From: an uncultured Pelagibacteraceae bacterium | GTDB lineage: Bacteria > Pseudomonadota > Alphaproteobacteria > Pelagibacterales > Pelagibacteraceae | Assembly (NCBI GenBank): GCA_902544985.1 | Contig: CACCFV010000001.1 | Location: 62,001-126,000 of the forward strand | Direction: 5' to 3' | Length of the DNA: 64,000 nt | Shown here: in pieces, positions 20,405 through 29,909 of the stretch | Position numbering within the stretch: the stretch's first letter is position 1 | Layout: each line of letters opens with the position of its first letter | Program-made: the position numbers and the translations under genes | The notes under the pieces: generated by a model | Database searches by the model: none | What the model was told of the DNA's origin: nothing | Seen by the model: the letters and a program-made list of their open reading frames with translations, nothing else

Positions 20405-22213
20405 ATGAGCACTATTGATAATATTAGAAATTTTGCAATTATTGCTCACATCGATCATGGTAAATCAACCATAGCTGATAGAATTATTCATAAGTGTGGT
20501 GGTCTCACTGAAAGAGAAATGAAAGCACAAGTTTTAGACTCCATGGATATTGAGAGAGAAAGGGGCATCACAATTAAAGCTCAAACTGTAAAATTGAATT
20601 ATAAAGCAAAAAATGGCAAAGAATATATTTTAAATATTATAGATACCCCTGGTCATGTCGACTTTAGTTATGAGGTAAGCAGGTCTCTCTATGCTTGTGA
20701 GGGATCAATATTAATTGTTGATAGTACCCAGGGAGTTGAAGCTCAGACATTAGCCAATGTTTATCAAGCTTTAGATATCAATCATGAAATAATTCCTGTA
20801 TTAAATAAAATAGATTTACCTGCATCTGATTTAGATAAAACAAATAAACAAATCGAGGATGTTATCGGAATAGATACGGAAAATGCAGTTCCTTGTTCGG
20901 GTAAAACTGGTGAGGGTATTGAGGAGATTCTAGAGCAAATTATAAATCAATTACCAGGTCCAAAAGGAAAACCAAATGATGATTTAAAATGTTTACTAGT
21001 TGATAGTTGGTACGACACTTATTTAGGGGTAGTGATATTAGTTAGAGTAATCAATGGCAAAATAATAAAAAATATGAAGATTAAAATGCTGTCTACCGAT
21101 CAAGATTATATCGTTGAGAAAGTTGGAGTTTTTACTCCTAAAGCGAGAGATATAAATGAATTAAACACTGGTGAGATTGGTTTTATAACTACTGGAATAA
21201 AAGTTTTATCTGAAACAAAAGTTGGTGACACGATTTGTGATGCATCTAAACCAAAAGTTGACCCTTTGCCAGGATTTAAACCTAGTAAACCAGTGGTATT
21301 TTGTGGTCTTTTTCCTGTAGATAGTTCTGAGTATCAAAAATTAAAGGATGGACTAGCTAAATTACAACTTAATGATGCAAGCTTCTCTTTTGAAGCTGAG
21401 TCGTCATCTGCTTTAGGTTTGGGGTTTAGATGTGGTTTTTTGGGATTACTTCATCTTGAAATAATTACAGAAAGACTTGAAAGAGAATTTGATGTTAATT
21501 TACTGACTACAACTCCTGGTGTTGTATATAAAGTAAATTTAAATAATGGAGATATTATAGATTTACAAAATCCCTCCAGTCTTCCAGATCCAACTTTCAT
21601 AAAATTTATTGAAGAACCTTGGATCAAAGCAACCATAATAACTCCAGATGAATATTTAGGTTCAATAATAAAGTTATGTCAGGATAAAAGAGGAATTCAA
21701 ACAAATTTGACTTATTCAGGTAACAGAGCTGTGCTTAGTTATGAGCTTCCATTAAATGAAGTAGTTTTTGACTTTAATGACCGAATTAAATCAATGACGA
21801 GTGGTTATGCTAGTTTTGATTATGAGATAATTGAGCATAGAGAAGGTGATCTAGTAAAGCTTGGAATACTAGTTAATGGAGAACCAGTTGATGCTTTAGC
21901 AATGATGATCCATAAAGATTTTGCTCAAAGAACAGGAAGAGAGGTATGTGAAAAATTAAAAGATTTAATACCAAGACATAACTTTATGATACCAGTTCAA
22001 GCTGCAATCGGTGGAAAAATTATTGCTAGAGAGACTATTAAAGGTTTTAAAAAAGATGTTCTTACAAAAATACATGGTGGAGGGGCTACTGACAGAAAAA
22101 GAAAATTACTTGAAAAACAAAAAAAAGGTAAAGCCAGGTCCAAACAATTTGGAAGAGTTGAGATACCACAAGAAGCTTTTATTGGAGTTTTAAAAATTAA
22201 TAAAGAAAAATAA
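20405..22213 (+). CDS. lepA: elongation factor 4 (LepA), back-translocating GTPase
   Basis: A ribosome-associated translational GTPase of 602 aa. G motifs: AHIDHGKST (G1), the effector RERGITI (G2), DTPGHVDF (G3), NKIDLP (G4). EF-G-like domains II, III and V follow, then the LepA-specific C-terminal domain with [19 protein letters not shown]. That last domain separates it from EF-G and TypA. It starts 7 bases after pheT. Its stop is immediately followed, with no spacer, by the first gene of the accessory glycan region, so the boundary between conserved and accessory DNA falls at 22213/22214. Confidence 0.97.
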   Translation: MSTIDNIRNFAIIAHIDHGKSTIADRIIHKCGGLTEREMKAQVLDSMDIERERGITIKAQTVKLNYKAKNGKEYILNIIDTPGHVDFSYEVSRSLYACEGSILIVDSTQGVEAQTLANVYQALDINHEIIPVLNKIDLPASDLDKTNKQIEDVIGIDTENAVPCSGKTGEGIEEILEQIINQLPGPKGKPNDDLKCLLVDSWYDTYLGVVILVRVINGKIIKNMKIKMLSTDQDYIVEKVGVFTPKARDINELNTGEIGFITTGIKVLSETKVGDTICDASKPKVDPLPGFKPSKPVVFCGLFPVDSSEYQKLKDGLAKLQLNDASFSFEAESSSALGLGFRCGFLGLLHLEIITERLEREFDVNLLTTTPGVVYKVNLNNGDIIDLQNPSSLPDPTFIKFIEEPWIKATIITPDEYLGSIIKLCQDKRGIQTNLTYSGNRAVLSYELPLNEVVFDFNDRIKSMTSGYASFDYEIIEHREGDLVKLGILVNGEPVDALAMMIHKDFAQRTGREVCEKLKDLIPRHNFMIPVQAAIGGKIIARETIKGFKKDVLTKIHGGGATDRKRKLLEKQKKGKARSKQFGRVEIPQEAFIGVLKINKEK

Positions 22214-23029
22214 ATGAAAATATTTGATTGTTTTTCATATTTAGATGAAGATCTTTTATTAGAACTAAGATTGAATATATTAAATAAATATATTGATCAT
22301 TTTGTTATCGTTGAAGGAAATAAAACTTGGCAAAATAATCCAAAAAAATTAAAATTTGATATTAATAAATTTCAAAAATTTAAAGATAAAATTATATATA
22401 TACCTGTAGAGGACATGCCAGATGGAGATAATCCATATTTAAGAGAAAATTTTCAAAGAAATTGTATTTTAAGAGGTCTTACTAATGCAGAGAATAATGA
22501 TTTAATAATCATATCTGATTTAGATGAAATCCCAAATCCAAAAAATTTAGATAAATTTGACACAAATATGAGATATGCTGTATTTAAACAATTACATTTC
22601 TATTATAAATTCAATTTACAAAGTCAAAAAAATACACATTGGTATGGAAGCAGAATATGTGTAAAAAAATATTTAAAATCTCCACAATGGTTAAGAAATT
22701 TAAAATTTAAAAAAAGACCATTTTGGAGGATTGATAAATTAAGATTAAATAATATTCTTGAGAATGGTGGATGGCATTTTTGCAATTTAAAAAATCCAAA
22801 TGATTTGTTGTATAAGTATAAAAATTTGTGTGAGACTAATGATCCATATAGTTTCAATGAAAAAATTGATGAAAAATATTTAAATATTCATGAAATTGAG
22901 AATAGAGTAAAACTCGGTTTAGATATAATCGGAAGAGATGAGATTTATAAAGTTAAGAAATTAAATGAAGAATTTCCAGAATATTTACTAAAAAATCTAA
23001 CAAGATATAAGGATTGGTTTGCTAATTGA
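22214..23029 (+). CDS. GT17-like glycosyltransferase
   Basis: A 271-aa protein that starts MKIFDCFSYLDEDLLLELR and has HFVIVEGNKTW, a DLDEIPNP acid motif suited to metal/nucleotide-sugar binding, and WHFCNLKNPND. This arrangement matches glycosyltransferase family 17, first known for beta-1,4-N-acetylglucosaminyl transfer and common in bacterial and viral glycan clusters. Sugar and acceptor are unknown. It follows lepA without a spacer and may be read through from that operon. It is richer in A+T and Lys/Asn than lepA, as expected of a variable surface-glycan region. Confidence 0.75.
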   Translation: MKIFDCFSYLDEDLLLELRLNILNKYIDHFVIVEGNKTWQNNPKKLKFDINKFQKFKDKIIYIPVEDMPDGDNPYLRENFQRNCILRGLTNAENNDLIIISDLDEIPNPKNLDKFDTNMRYAVFKQLHFYYKFNLQSQKNTHWYGSRICVKKYLKSPQWLRNLKFKKRPFWRIDKLRLNNILENGGWHFCNLKNPNDLLYKYKNLCETNDPYSFNEKIDEKYLNIHEIENRVKLGLDIIGRDEIYKVKKLNEEFPEYLLKNLTRYKDWFAN

Positions 23030-23041
23030 TTCAATAAATTT

Positions 23042-23848
23042 ATGTCAAATTTGAAAATTTTTTGTGTAACCGATAAAGAATTAGATTTTTTAGCTGAATC
23101 TAAATATAGCATTGGTTGGGTAGGTAAAAAAATACCACCAAAACATTACATTACTTGCAACAAAGACAAAAATATTTTTTCAAAAGAAAAACATTACTCA
23201 GAATTAACATTCCATTATTGGTATTGGAAAAATAAACTTGATTTAAATGATAAAAATTGGCTTGGGTTTTGTCAAAAGAGAAGATATTGGATAAAAAAAA
23301 ACTCTATAGGTAAATCAATTAATAAGACAAATATCAATCAGCATATTTTAACAAATGCACCAGAAGAATGGAATGAATATGATGCAATAATTTGTGAACC
23401 TATATATGTTAACAAAGTTAAAAAGATAAAAATGTTAAAAAGGGGCTTCAGATCACTTTTGCAACAACCAGAAATTTTTTTTAATGAAAATAAGCAAACA
23501 CTTTTATTTCATTTTGACATGCATCACGGATTTGGAAACTTAAAAAAAGCTATTCAGCTTGTAAATTCCGAAGATAGAGACGAATTTTTCAATTACGTAA
23601 ACTATTCGACTTCATACAATCCTCATATTATGTTTATTGCGAAACCCAGTATAGCTAATAAATGGTTTGAAGCAGTATTTTCTTGGCTTTTTAAGTGTGA
23701 AGAGCTTTTTGGTTTTGAGAACTTAAAAGGATATGACACACAGAGATTATATGCATATTTGGCTGAAAGGTACTTGTCATTTTGGTTTAACAAATATACT
23801 AAAACCAAAACATGGCCATGGACTTTGATAGATTATAACAGAATTTAA
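23042..23848 (+). CDS. DUF4422-like protein, probable glycosyltransferase
   Basis: A 268-aa protein with ELTFHYWYWKN followed by WLGFCQKRRYW, resembling the DUF4422 pattern of an E-x-TA-x-YW-W-KN block and then a GL-HYRRYF block. The C-terminal half has DTQRLYAYLAERYLSFWF, also like the family's closing ERL motif. DUF4422 proteins occur in polysaccharide clusters and are thought to be glycosyltransferases; this role is inferred. The gene is 12 bases after the GT17-like gene and ends one base before the convergent aminotransferase. No signal peptide is seen. Confidence 0.6.
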   Translation: MSNLKIFCVTDKELDFLAESKYSIGWVGKKIPPKHYITCNKDKNIFSKEKHYSELTFHYWYWKNKLDLNDKNWLGFCQKRRYWIKKNSIGKSINKTNINQHILTNAPEEWNEYDAIICEPIYVNKVKKIKMLKRGFRSLLQQPEIFFNENKQTLLFHFDMHHGFGNLKKAIQLVNSEDRDEFFNYVNYSTSYNPHIMFIAKPSIANKWFEAVFSWLFKCEELFGFENLKGYDTQRLYAYLAERYLSFWFNKYTKTKTWPWTLIDYNRI

Positions 23849-23849
23849 A

Positions 23850-24965
23850 TTAAATTTTATTAAGTAATTTTATAATTTTTTTAATTTTTGAGTTTTCTAT
23901 GGTTGGATAAGTGGGTAATGAAAAAATTTTTTTTGAATATTTTTCGGTGACTCTAAGATCTTTATAAGAACTATTTTTATAAGCTAACATTTTATGTAAT
24001 GGATATGGATATTGAACACCCAAAAAAATATTAAATTTTTTTAATTTTTTAAAAATAATGTCTCTATTTATATTTTTATGTGCAACAACATAAAGATGAT
24101 AAACATGAAATTTACCTTTTTTTTTGATAGGTTTTATTAGATTGGGATTTTTTAAGCCTTTATCGTACATTTCTGCGATTTCACGTCTTCTTTTAATATA
24201 ATTATCTAAACTTTTAATTTTAACATTCAGAATTGCTCCCTGGATTTCACTCAATCTTGAATTTGTTCCATTATCAACAGCAAAATATTTATTATTCCAC
24301 CATTTGCTGGGATCAAGTTGTTCCATTCCATAAAATCTTAGTCGTCTTAATTTTTTAAAAATTCTCTTATCATTAGTTGTAATAAATCCACCATCTCCAT
24401 ATGCGCCTAATATTTTTGTTGGATAAAATGAAAAGCAACCTGTTACTCCAAAATTACCAACTTTTTTTTTATTAAATAACGCCCCCTGAGCTTGTGCACA
24501 ATCCTCTATTACTTTTATATTATATTTTTTTGCAATTTTTATAATTTTATCCATACAACATGATTGACCATAAAGATGAACAGGTATTATTGCTTTTGTT
24601 TTTTTTGTAATTATTTTTTCAATTTTTTCAGGATCCATTAGATAGTCGTCTTTAATATCTACAAACTTTACTGAAGCACCTGTATTCACAATCGCCGATA
24701 CTGTTGGAATAGCTGTATTTGCCACAGTTATGACCTCATCATTTTTTCCTATATTTAATGCTTTTAAGGAGAGATAGATTGCATCTGTTCCACTTGCGAC
24801 TGACAAGCCATATCTTGATTTATTTTTTTTTAAAAACTCTTTCTCAAACTTTAAAACTTCATGCCCAAAGAATAATTTTCCACTTCTCAAGGTTTTATCA
24901 ATTGAAAAAATTATTCTTTTTTTTAATAGACTATATTCTTTTTTATAATCCCAACTTTTTATCAT
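23850..24965 (-). CDS. DegT/DnrJ/EryC1-family sugar aminotransferase, FdtB/QdtB-like
   Basis: A PLP-dependent aminotransferase of nucleotide-sugar biosynthesis, 371 aa. Seen: SGTDAIYLSL in the cofactor-binding part, EDCAQAQGA (Asp155 facing the PLP nitrogen), and the Schiff-base Lys184 in SFYPTKILGAYGDGG. The sequence best fits enzymes that aminate dTDP-3-keto-6-deoxyhexoses (FdtB/QdtB). This agrees with the FdtA-like ketoisomerase four genes upstream in the same operon. It is the last gene of a six-gene minus-strand operon and overlaps its upstream neighbour by 4 bases. The exact sugar (Fuc3N or Qui3N type) cannot be fixed from sequence. Confidence 0.85.
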   Translation of the reverse strand: MIKSWDYKKEYSLLKKRIIFSIDKTLRSGKLFFGHEVLKFEKEFLKKNKSRYGLSVASGTDAIYLSLKALNIGKNDEVITVANTAIPTVSAIVNTGASVKFVDIKDDYLMDPEKIEKIITKKTKAIIPVHLYGQSCCMDKIIKIAKKYNIKVIEDCAQAQGALFNKKKVGNFGVTGCFSFYPTKILGAYGDGGFITTNDKRIFKKLRRLRFYGMEQLDPSKWWNNKYFAVDNGTNSRLSEIQGAILNVKIKSLDNYIKRRREIAEMYDKGLKNPNLIKPIKKKGKFHVYHLYVVAHKNINRDIIFKKLKKFNIFLGVQYPYPLHKMLAYKNSSYKDLRVTEKYSKKIFSLPTYPTIENSKIKKIIKLLNKI

Positions 24966-25681
24966 TTTAATAATTTATTCATTTTTTTTAAACTCATAAA
25001 TGGATTTAGTGGAAATTTTCCTTTGAATGTTTTTTTTGCAAAAATCTTCTTTACGTCTTTTTTATTTTTTTTTGCAAAATTAAAAATTGTTTTCACTGGT
25101 CCTCCCAAATTTATTACACCTTTTTTATTTAAAAGTTTTTTAAATATTGGAACTACTTCATCATGAAAAATAAAATTTGTTTTTACATCAGCAAATGCCT
25201 CCTTATGTACAAAAGGTTTCTCAGTCATACAAATTCTTAATATTAAGGAGTTTTTATACATATGAACTGATGTCTCTCCACCAAGTTTTGACCAGCCATA
25301 ATTATTAAATGGTAATAACGCATCTTCTTCAGTGTAATTACCTTTTTTACAAGGATAAACGTAAAGGGTTGAAAAATAGATTAATTTAATATTATATTTT
25401 GCGCACATCATAGTTATATTTGCTGTACCAGAAATATTTAAATTAATACTTTTAATTGGATTTTGATCATGGATCTTCATCGGCCTAGAGAGGCCTGCCA
25501 TATGTACTAAAATTTTAGGTTTTACTTTTTTTAGATATCTTTCAATTGATTTAAGACTTGTAATATCTAGCTGTCTTTTATTTGGGAATAAAGTTTTAAA
25601 TTTGAAATTACTTTCTTGTAATACCCTGCCAAATCTTCCGCTGCCTCCAGTAAATACGATTTTGTGTTTAGATTTTAACAT
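24962..25681 (-). CDS. NAD(P)-dependent sugar reductase/epimerase, RmlD-like SDR
   Basis: A 239-aa short extended-SDR protein. The Rossmann motif is FTGGSGRFGRVLQ near the N terminus, HMAGLSRP follows, and the catalytic Tyr-Lys pair is probably in NNYGWSKLGGE (YxxxK). It resembles dTDP-4-dehydrorhamnose reductase and related sugar-nucleotide reductases, but it is shorter than RmlD (about 290 aa), with a small C-terminal substrate domain. Substrate unknown. It overlaps the upstream methyltransferase gene by 14 bases. Confidence 0.7.
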   Translation of the reverse strand: MLKSKHKIVFTGGSGRFGRVLQESNFKFKTLFPNKRQLDITSLKSIERYLKKVKPKILVHMAGLSRPMKIHDQNPIKSINLNISGTANITMMCAKYNIKLIYFSTLYVYPCKKGNYTEEDALLPFNNYGWSKLGGETSVHMYKNSLILRICMTEKPFVHKEAFADVKTNFIFHDEVVPIFKKLLNKKGVINLGGPVKTIFNFAKKNKKDVKKIFAKKTFKGKFPLNPFMSLKKMNKLLK

Positions 25682-26867
25682 GGGAAATCCATTCTCTCTT
25701 TTTTTCTGTGAAAACTGATTCTTTTTTTAGAATTTCATCTTTATGATTCCAGGCAAATAAATATACGATTTCAGCATCATCTTTCCTAAAGTTTTCAACA
25801 CTAACAATTGGAATATGCATTCCAGGGGAAAATTTACCAATTTTTTCTTTTGTTGTATCACAAATGTAATCAATGATATTTGAATCTATATTACAATAAT
25901 TCAATATTGTTGTACTTTTTGATGTCGCTCCATATCCAACAATTCTTTTTCCCTCTGAAATGTTTTTCTTTAATAATTGAACTAGTTTAAGTTTTGAATT
26001 TTCACAATTTTTTTTAAAATTTATGCAGGACTCAATGTTATCCAAATTATTTCTTTTTTCTTCATCTAATATTTTATTAACATTTTTGCTTATCTTAAAT
26101 TTATTTTTTCTTCCAATAACATATCTCATAGATCCCCCATGAGTTTCTTGTTTTATCATATCTATTAATTCCATATCATATAAATCAAAAATTTTTTGAA
26201 CGGAAGTTCCAGAAAAAATAAAAATATGTTCGTCATAAATTTGATCATAAGAAGTTTTTTCAAACATTGATCCTAAATATGGTTCTTCAAATATAAAAAC
26301 ACCATCTTTTGCCAACAATTTATCTAGGGTTTTAATTAAATTATTCAATTCTGGTATATGACATATAACATTTGCGGCGAAAACAGCTGATGTACTACCA
26401 ATAAAGTTTTTTATGAACTCCAAGTTTTCACTATTAAAAAATTTATTAATTGTTTTTACGCCATTTTTATTTGCTAAATCTGCAACATTTTTTGATGGTT
26501 CGAAACCTACATAATTTAAATTACTATCTTTAAAATTACTTAAGAATGTTCCATCATTTGATCCTATTTCAATAATATTTGAGTTGTTTTTTATGTATTC
26601 TTTTTTAATAAATTCTGAATATTTCTTAAAATGTAATTTCATAAATTCAGAACTTCCTGTAAAAAAAGGATAATTTTGATTAAACATTTGATCAGGGGTC
26701 GGATGCTCATTTAATTGAAATAAAGAGCATTTTTCTGAAAATCCAACCTCAAGATTAAAGAAAAATTCTTTATTAAAATTTTCTTTTTCTAAAAAACCAT
26801 TAGCGATAGGCATTTTTCCGAATGACATAAACGGATAAAGTTGTGAGTTAGTTATTTTACAATGCAT
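25668..26867 (-). CDS. SAM-dependent methyltransferase of the sugar C-methyltransferase type
   Basis: A 399-aa protein laid out like NDP-hexose C-methyltransferases (Methyltransf_13 / class I MTase / Methyltransf_14). An N-terminal domain corresponds to the Zn-binding part (FGKMPIANGFL), the SAM motif NIIEIGSNDGTFLS lies near residue 95, and a C-terminal domain has IVGYGATSKSTTIL. The N-terminal Cys set looks reduced (Cys3 and one in SEKCSLF), so zinc binding may be altered. It suggests a branched, C-methylated or otherwise methylated sugar. Adjacent genes overlap at both ends. Confidence 0.75.
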   Translation of the reverse strand: MHCKITNSQLYPFMSFGKMPIANGFLEKENFNKEFFFNLEVGFSEKCSLFQLNEHPTPDQMFNQNYPFFTGSSEFMKLHFKKYSEFIKKEYIKNNSNIIEIGSNDGTFLSNFKDSNLNYVGFEPSKNVADLANKNGVKTINKFFNSENLEFIKNFIGSTSAVFAANVICHIPELNNLIKTLDKLLAKDGVFIFEEPYLGSMFEKTSYDQIYDEHIFIFSGTSVQKIFDLYDMELIDMIKQETHGGSMRYVIGRKNKFKISKNVNKILDEEKRNNLDNIESCINFKKNCENSKLKLVQLLKKNISEGKRIVGYGATSKSTTILNYCNIDSNIIDYICDTTKEKIGKFSPGMHIPIVSVENFRKDDAEIVYLFAWNHKDEILKKESVFTEKKREWISHVKI

Positions 26868-27793
26868 TATTTTATATTTTTAAATAAATTTAGCGTATTG
26901 GCAATATCTCGATCAAGATTAGAATTCAAATACAATCCTTTAGCAGATAATTTTTTTTTACTCACGTGATATGACAAATGATTCATTATTGGAGAATATA
27001 CATTAGAAATTTTGATATTTTTTCTATATTTTCTTATTTTTTTAATAATCTCGTAAACAGTATAATTGTTTGAGACAACATTATAAATATCGTTTTCATA
27101 AAAATTTTTTTCTATTGTGAATTTAAAAAGTTTAAAAACATCCCCAAGAGATAAGTAAGGTCTAAATTGATGCAATGCTGTTTTATATACTTTTATGCTT
27201 TCTCCCAAGGCAACACTTAGGCAAAAATTATTAACAGCTGTATGAAATCTTATTCCTTTGGATACCCCAGCGATAGTGCCTAATCTAAATGTATTATATT
27301 TTAATTTTTTTCCTAAATTTTTTAAGATTTTTTCTTCTATGAGTTTAATTTTTGCATATGGGCTTTGTGGTTTTAAATATTTTTTTTCACAATTTTCATC
27401 CACCAAACTGGTATTTTTAGTATAAACACTAGTGGTTGAAACATGAATTAATTTAACTCGATTTTTTTTACAAAAATTAATTACAGTTTTAAAAGAATTC
27501 AAATTATTCGAATACATCTCTTTTCTCAACTTAAAACTTTTTGCTGCATTAGTCATTGATGCTAAATGAATAACTAAATTAATATTCTTAAAACCTTTAA
27601 GGGATTTTGGATCAGTCAAATCTCTTTTGAAAAACTCAATTTTATTTTTTTTTTTATAATTAAATAAAGTATCTAGCCTGTTAGATTCTAAATTATCTAT
27701 AAGGAATGCTTTTTTTACTTTTTTAATCTTATGTAGATTTTCTACTAAATAGGATCCAATATGGCCACAAGCTCCTGTAATCAAAATATTCAT
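26867..27793 (-). CDS. NAD-dependent sugar epimerase/dehydratase (extended SDR)
   Basis: A 308-aa extended SDR with the N-terminal Rossmann motif TGACGHIGSYL, the HLASMTNAA segment, and the active-site YAKIKLIEE (YxxxK) following SPYAK. This family includes UDP-glucose 4-epimerase-like and dTDP-sugar-modifying enzymes. The specific reaction cannot be assigned. Its start overlaps the FdtA-like gene by 4 bases, and its stop touches the methyltransferase start, consistent with translational coupling through the operon. Confidence 0.78.
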   Translation of the reverse strand: MNILITGACGHIGSYLVENLHKIKKVKKAFLIDNLESNRLDTLFNYKKKNKIEFFKRDLTDPKSLKGFKNINLVIHLASMTNAAKSFKLRKEMYSNNLNSFKTVINFCKKNRVKLIHVSTTSVYTKNTSLVDENCEKKYLKPQSPYAKIKLIEEKILKNLGKKLKYNTFRLGTIAGVSKGIRFHTAVNNFCLSVALGESIKVYKTALHQFRPYLSLGDVFKLFKFTIEKNFYENDIYNVVSNNYTVYEIIKKIRKYRKNIKISNVYSPIMNHLSYHVSKKKLSAKGLYLNSNLDRDIANTLNLFKNIK

Positions 27794-28194
27794 TTAATTT
27801 TCAAAATCTTTTTAAATTCAGCATATTTTTCTATATAATCCTTAAATTCATATTTTCTGTCACATAAAACCAAAACAATAGAGTTTTTTGTTAAAAATTT
27901 TAATCTACACCAAACCAAATTGGAGACTAAAACACCAATATTTTTTTTTGGACTTAGATTAATTTTCCTATTTTGATCTTTTGATTTTAGAATTAAGGAA
28001 ATATTTCCTGAAATCGGTATAAAAAGTTGTTTACACTTTTTATGTGCATGATCACCTCTGTACTCATTTTTTTTTCCAAAAATATAAAAAATTCTCTTTA
28101 CATTAATAGGGAACTTTTTATCAAAGCTTATAGGAATTAGTTTACCACTTTTTTTTTTGTACGATCTAAGCTTAATTGTTTTTATCTTACTCAT
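27790..28194 (-). CDS. FdtA/QdtA-like sugar 3,4-ketoisomerase (WxcM cupin)
   Basis: A 134-aa single-domain cupin. The signature RGDHAHKKCKQLFIPISG matches the WxcM/FdtA pattern (RG-HAHK-C-Q), in which a His acts as general base to move the keto group between C4 and C3 of dTDP-4-keto-6-deoxyglucose. Its product would be the substrate of the FdtB-like aminotransferase encoded at the end of this operon. Distinguishing the 3,4-ketoisomerases that give Fuc3N from those that give Qui3N is not possible here. It lies next to, without overlap, the operon's first gene. Confidence 0.8.
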   Translation of the reverse strand: MSKIKTIKLRSYKKKSGKLIPISFDKKFPINVKRIFYIFGKKNEYRGDHAHKKCKQLFIPISGNISLILKSKDQNRKINLSPKKNIGVLVSNLVWCRLKFLTKNSIVLVLCDRKYEFKDYIEKYAEFKKILKIK

Positions 28195-28938
28195 TTAATA
28201 TTTTTTATGGTTAAAAAAATAATTTTTTAGTTTCCGATAGAAAAATAGTTTAGTCTTTTTAAAAAAGTTTTGTTTATATTTCTTCCCATTAGTGCCAATA
28301 TATCCTTCTATGTCAGCATAAATTGGGGTGTTAGATAAAATTAAACCTTCAGAAATAGCTTTCAATGTGGCATTAGCAACACAATTTTCAAAAATTTTAT
28401 TCATTTTGTCATTTGTTTTTTTTGTTTCAGGAATTAAATAATCTAAGAAAAATTTTTTCGATCCTCCATATATATTACAATCTGCAAATTTAAGGTTATT
28501 TGTAATATTTACATAAATATCAGCATTACAATTGAATATGTGTTTGATAATGTTGTCAAAATTTTTTACACGATGTCTGCCTGTTACATCTATAAAATAA
28601 TCTGTTTTTTTTGCTATGGTTGATTTTTCGAAAACCTCTTTTAAACAAAGATATTGACCATATCCTTTGCCAAGTTCTTTGTTAAAAGAATTATTAGAGT
28701 TAGATGAAATTATTTCAATTTCTTTATTAGGAACATCTTTAGTAACATTTTTAAAATAGGTCAAATCGTAATTGGAATTCTCAATAAGGATTAATTTTTT
28801 TATAAAATCATTTTTCACCCAAAAATTAAAAGATTTTTTATAATCCTCTAGCCTAATATCAATATTAGATCTGACCAGGTTTGGCATATCCCCAGGATCA
28901 ATTGTACAAGTTAAAATCAATGAAAAATCCTTCGACAT
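28195..28938 (-). CDS. hypothetical protein, possible GT-A-like glycosyltransferase
   Basis: A 247-aa protein of no family I recognise with certainty. It begins with SLILTCTIDPGD and has LILIENSNYD, KELGKGYGQYLCLKEVF, and DYFIDVTGRHRVKNFD. The last arrangement (an acidic residue before TGR, then a placement segment) resembles small GT-A-like sugar transferases in polysaccharide clusters. It is the first gene of the six-gene minus-strand operon, so its promoter lies in the 59-base divergent spacer 28939-28997. No signal peptide or membrane span is evident. Function inferred only from context. Confidence 0.5.
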   Translation of the reverse strand: MSKDFSLILTCTIDPGDMPNLVRSNIDIRLEDYKKSFNFWVKNDFIKKLILIENSNYDLTYFKNVTKDVPNKEIEIISSNSNNSFNKELGKGYGQYLCLKEVFEKSTIAKKTDYFIDVTGRHRVKNFDNIIKHIFNCNADIYVNITNNLKFADCNIYGGSKKFFLDYLIPETKKTNDKMNKIFENCVANATLKAISEGLILSNTPIYADIEGYIGTNGKKYKQNFFKKTKLFFYRKLKNYFFNHKKY

Positions 28939-28997
28939 AATAAAATTTTAATATCAATTTTTTTATTTAATTATATATTAACCTTTAAATTTGTCCT

Positions 28998-29816
28998 ATG
29001 CTTAAATTATCAGATAAGGTTGTTAATTCTCTATTCAAATCAAAATTACTAAATTTTATACCTAAAAGAGTCATCAAACGTTTAATTAAAAAAAATAAGA
29101 TTTTTTTCATTCAAACTTCTTTAAAAAATCTACCGTCAAATAATTATCCATTTCTTTTATCTTTAGAGGATTTAGATAAAAAAAAAGATATCTATTCGAA
29201 TGATGAGACAAAAATCCCTACAAATGAGTTTCCTTATTTAGGTTTAATTTTAAAATTGATATTTTATGAAAAAGAAAAATTTAGATTTTTAGATTTTGGA
29301 GCACAATATATTGATAATTATCTTTTTTTGAAAAATAAAAATCGAAATATTGAATATTTTTATCATGATTTAGTTGAGAATAATAAAATTGTCCAAGAAT
29401 TTGTTAATTTTAACAATTTAGAAAATATTGAAGTTTTAAATAATTTGGAAGATATAAACAAAAAAGAATATGACTTTATTTACTTTGGATCAGTAATTCA
29501 ATATGTAAATGAATTTAAAAAGTTATTACAAGAGATTCTTAAAAAAAAACCAAAATATATATATTTTTCTGGATTAAATATTTATCAAAAAAATACAAAC
29601 AATTTTATAATTTGCAAACAATTCAATGTTTTTCCACAGATGAATTATTGTTATTTTTTTAAATTTGATTATTTGGTTGATTTAATCTGCTCTAAAAATT
29701 ACGACTTATTATATTGCACTCAGAATCCAAATTCAAAAATTAACTATTCTCATATTAACAGTCATTTGAATGAAAATTGTCAATATTTGGATTTATTTTT
29801 TAAGATTAAAAATTAA
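28998..29816 (+). CDS. TIGR04325-like SAM methyltransferase
   Basis: A 272-aa protein whose middle reads FRFLDFGAQYIDNYLFL, then EYFYHDLVENNKIV, then FIYFGSVIQYVNEF. This matches the order in the TIGR04325 family of putative methyltransferases found in surface-glycan clusters: an LDFGG-like SAM loop, a W-VVE-like strand, and an S-LQY segment. The SAM loop lacks the usual second Gly (FGAQ in place of FGG-G), so activity is uncertain. It is divergent from the sugar operon and ends 3 bases before tRNA-Ser, marking the right edge of the accessory region. Confidence 0.55.
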   Translation: MLKLSDKVVNSLFKSKLLNFIPKRVIKRLIKKNKIFFIQTSLKNLPSNNYPFLLSLEDLDKKKDIYSNDETKIPTNEFPYLGLILKLIFYEKEKFRFLDFGAQYIDNYLFLKNKNRNIEYFYHDLVENNKIVQEFVNFNNLENIEVLNNLEDINKKEYDFIYFGSVIQYVNEFKKLLQEILKKKPKYIYFSGLNIYQKNTNNFIICKQFNVFPQMNYCYFFKFDYLVDLICSKNYDLLYCTQNPNSKINYSHINSHLNENCQYLDLFFKIKN

Positions 29817-29819
29817 ATT

Positions 29820-29909
29820 GGAGAGATGGCCGAGTGGTTTAAGGCGCACGCTTGGAAAGTGTGTAAAGGAGCAATCCTTTCATGGGTTCGAATCCCATTC
29901 TCTCCGCCA
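29820..29909 (+). tRNA. tRNA-Ser (anticodon GGA)
   Basis: A 90-base class II tRNA. The acceptor GGAGAGA (29820-29826) pairs with TCTCTCC (29899-29905), with G73 and encoded CCA. The anticodon arm is CACGC-TTGGAAA-GTGTG with anticodon GGA. A long variable arm follows, and the T-loop is the standard TTCGAAT. It lies between the glycan island and gyrB. Confidence 0.97.

Noticed and set aside
27640-27660. T-run in the minus-strand epimerase gene as a terminator
   Set aside because: It is a coding homopolymer (Lys codons on the minus strand) without a stem in front.
29820-29909. tRNA-Ser as a phage or island attachment site
   Set aside because: No integrase is present, and no copy of the tRNA 3' end was noticed at the left edge of the island near 22214.
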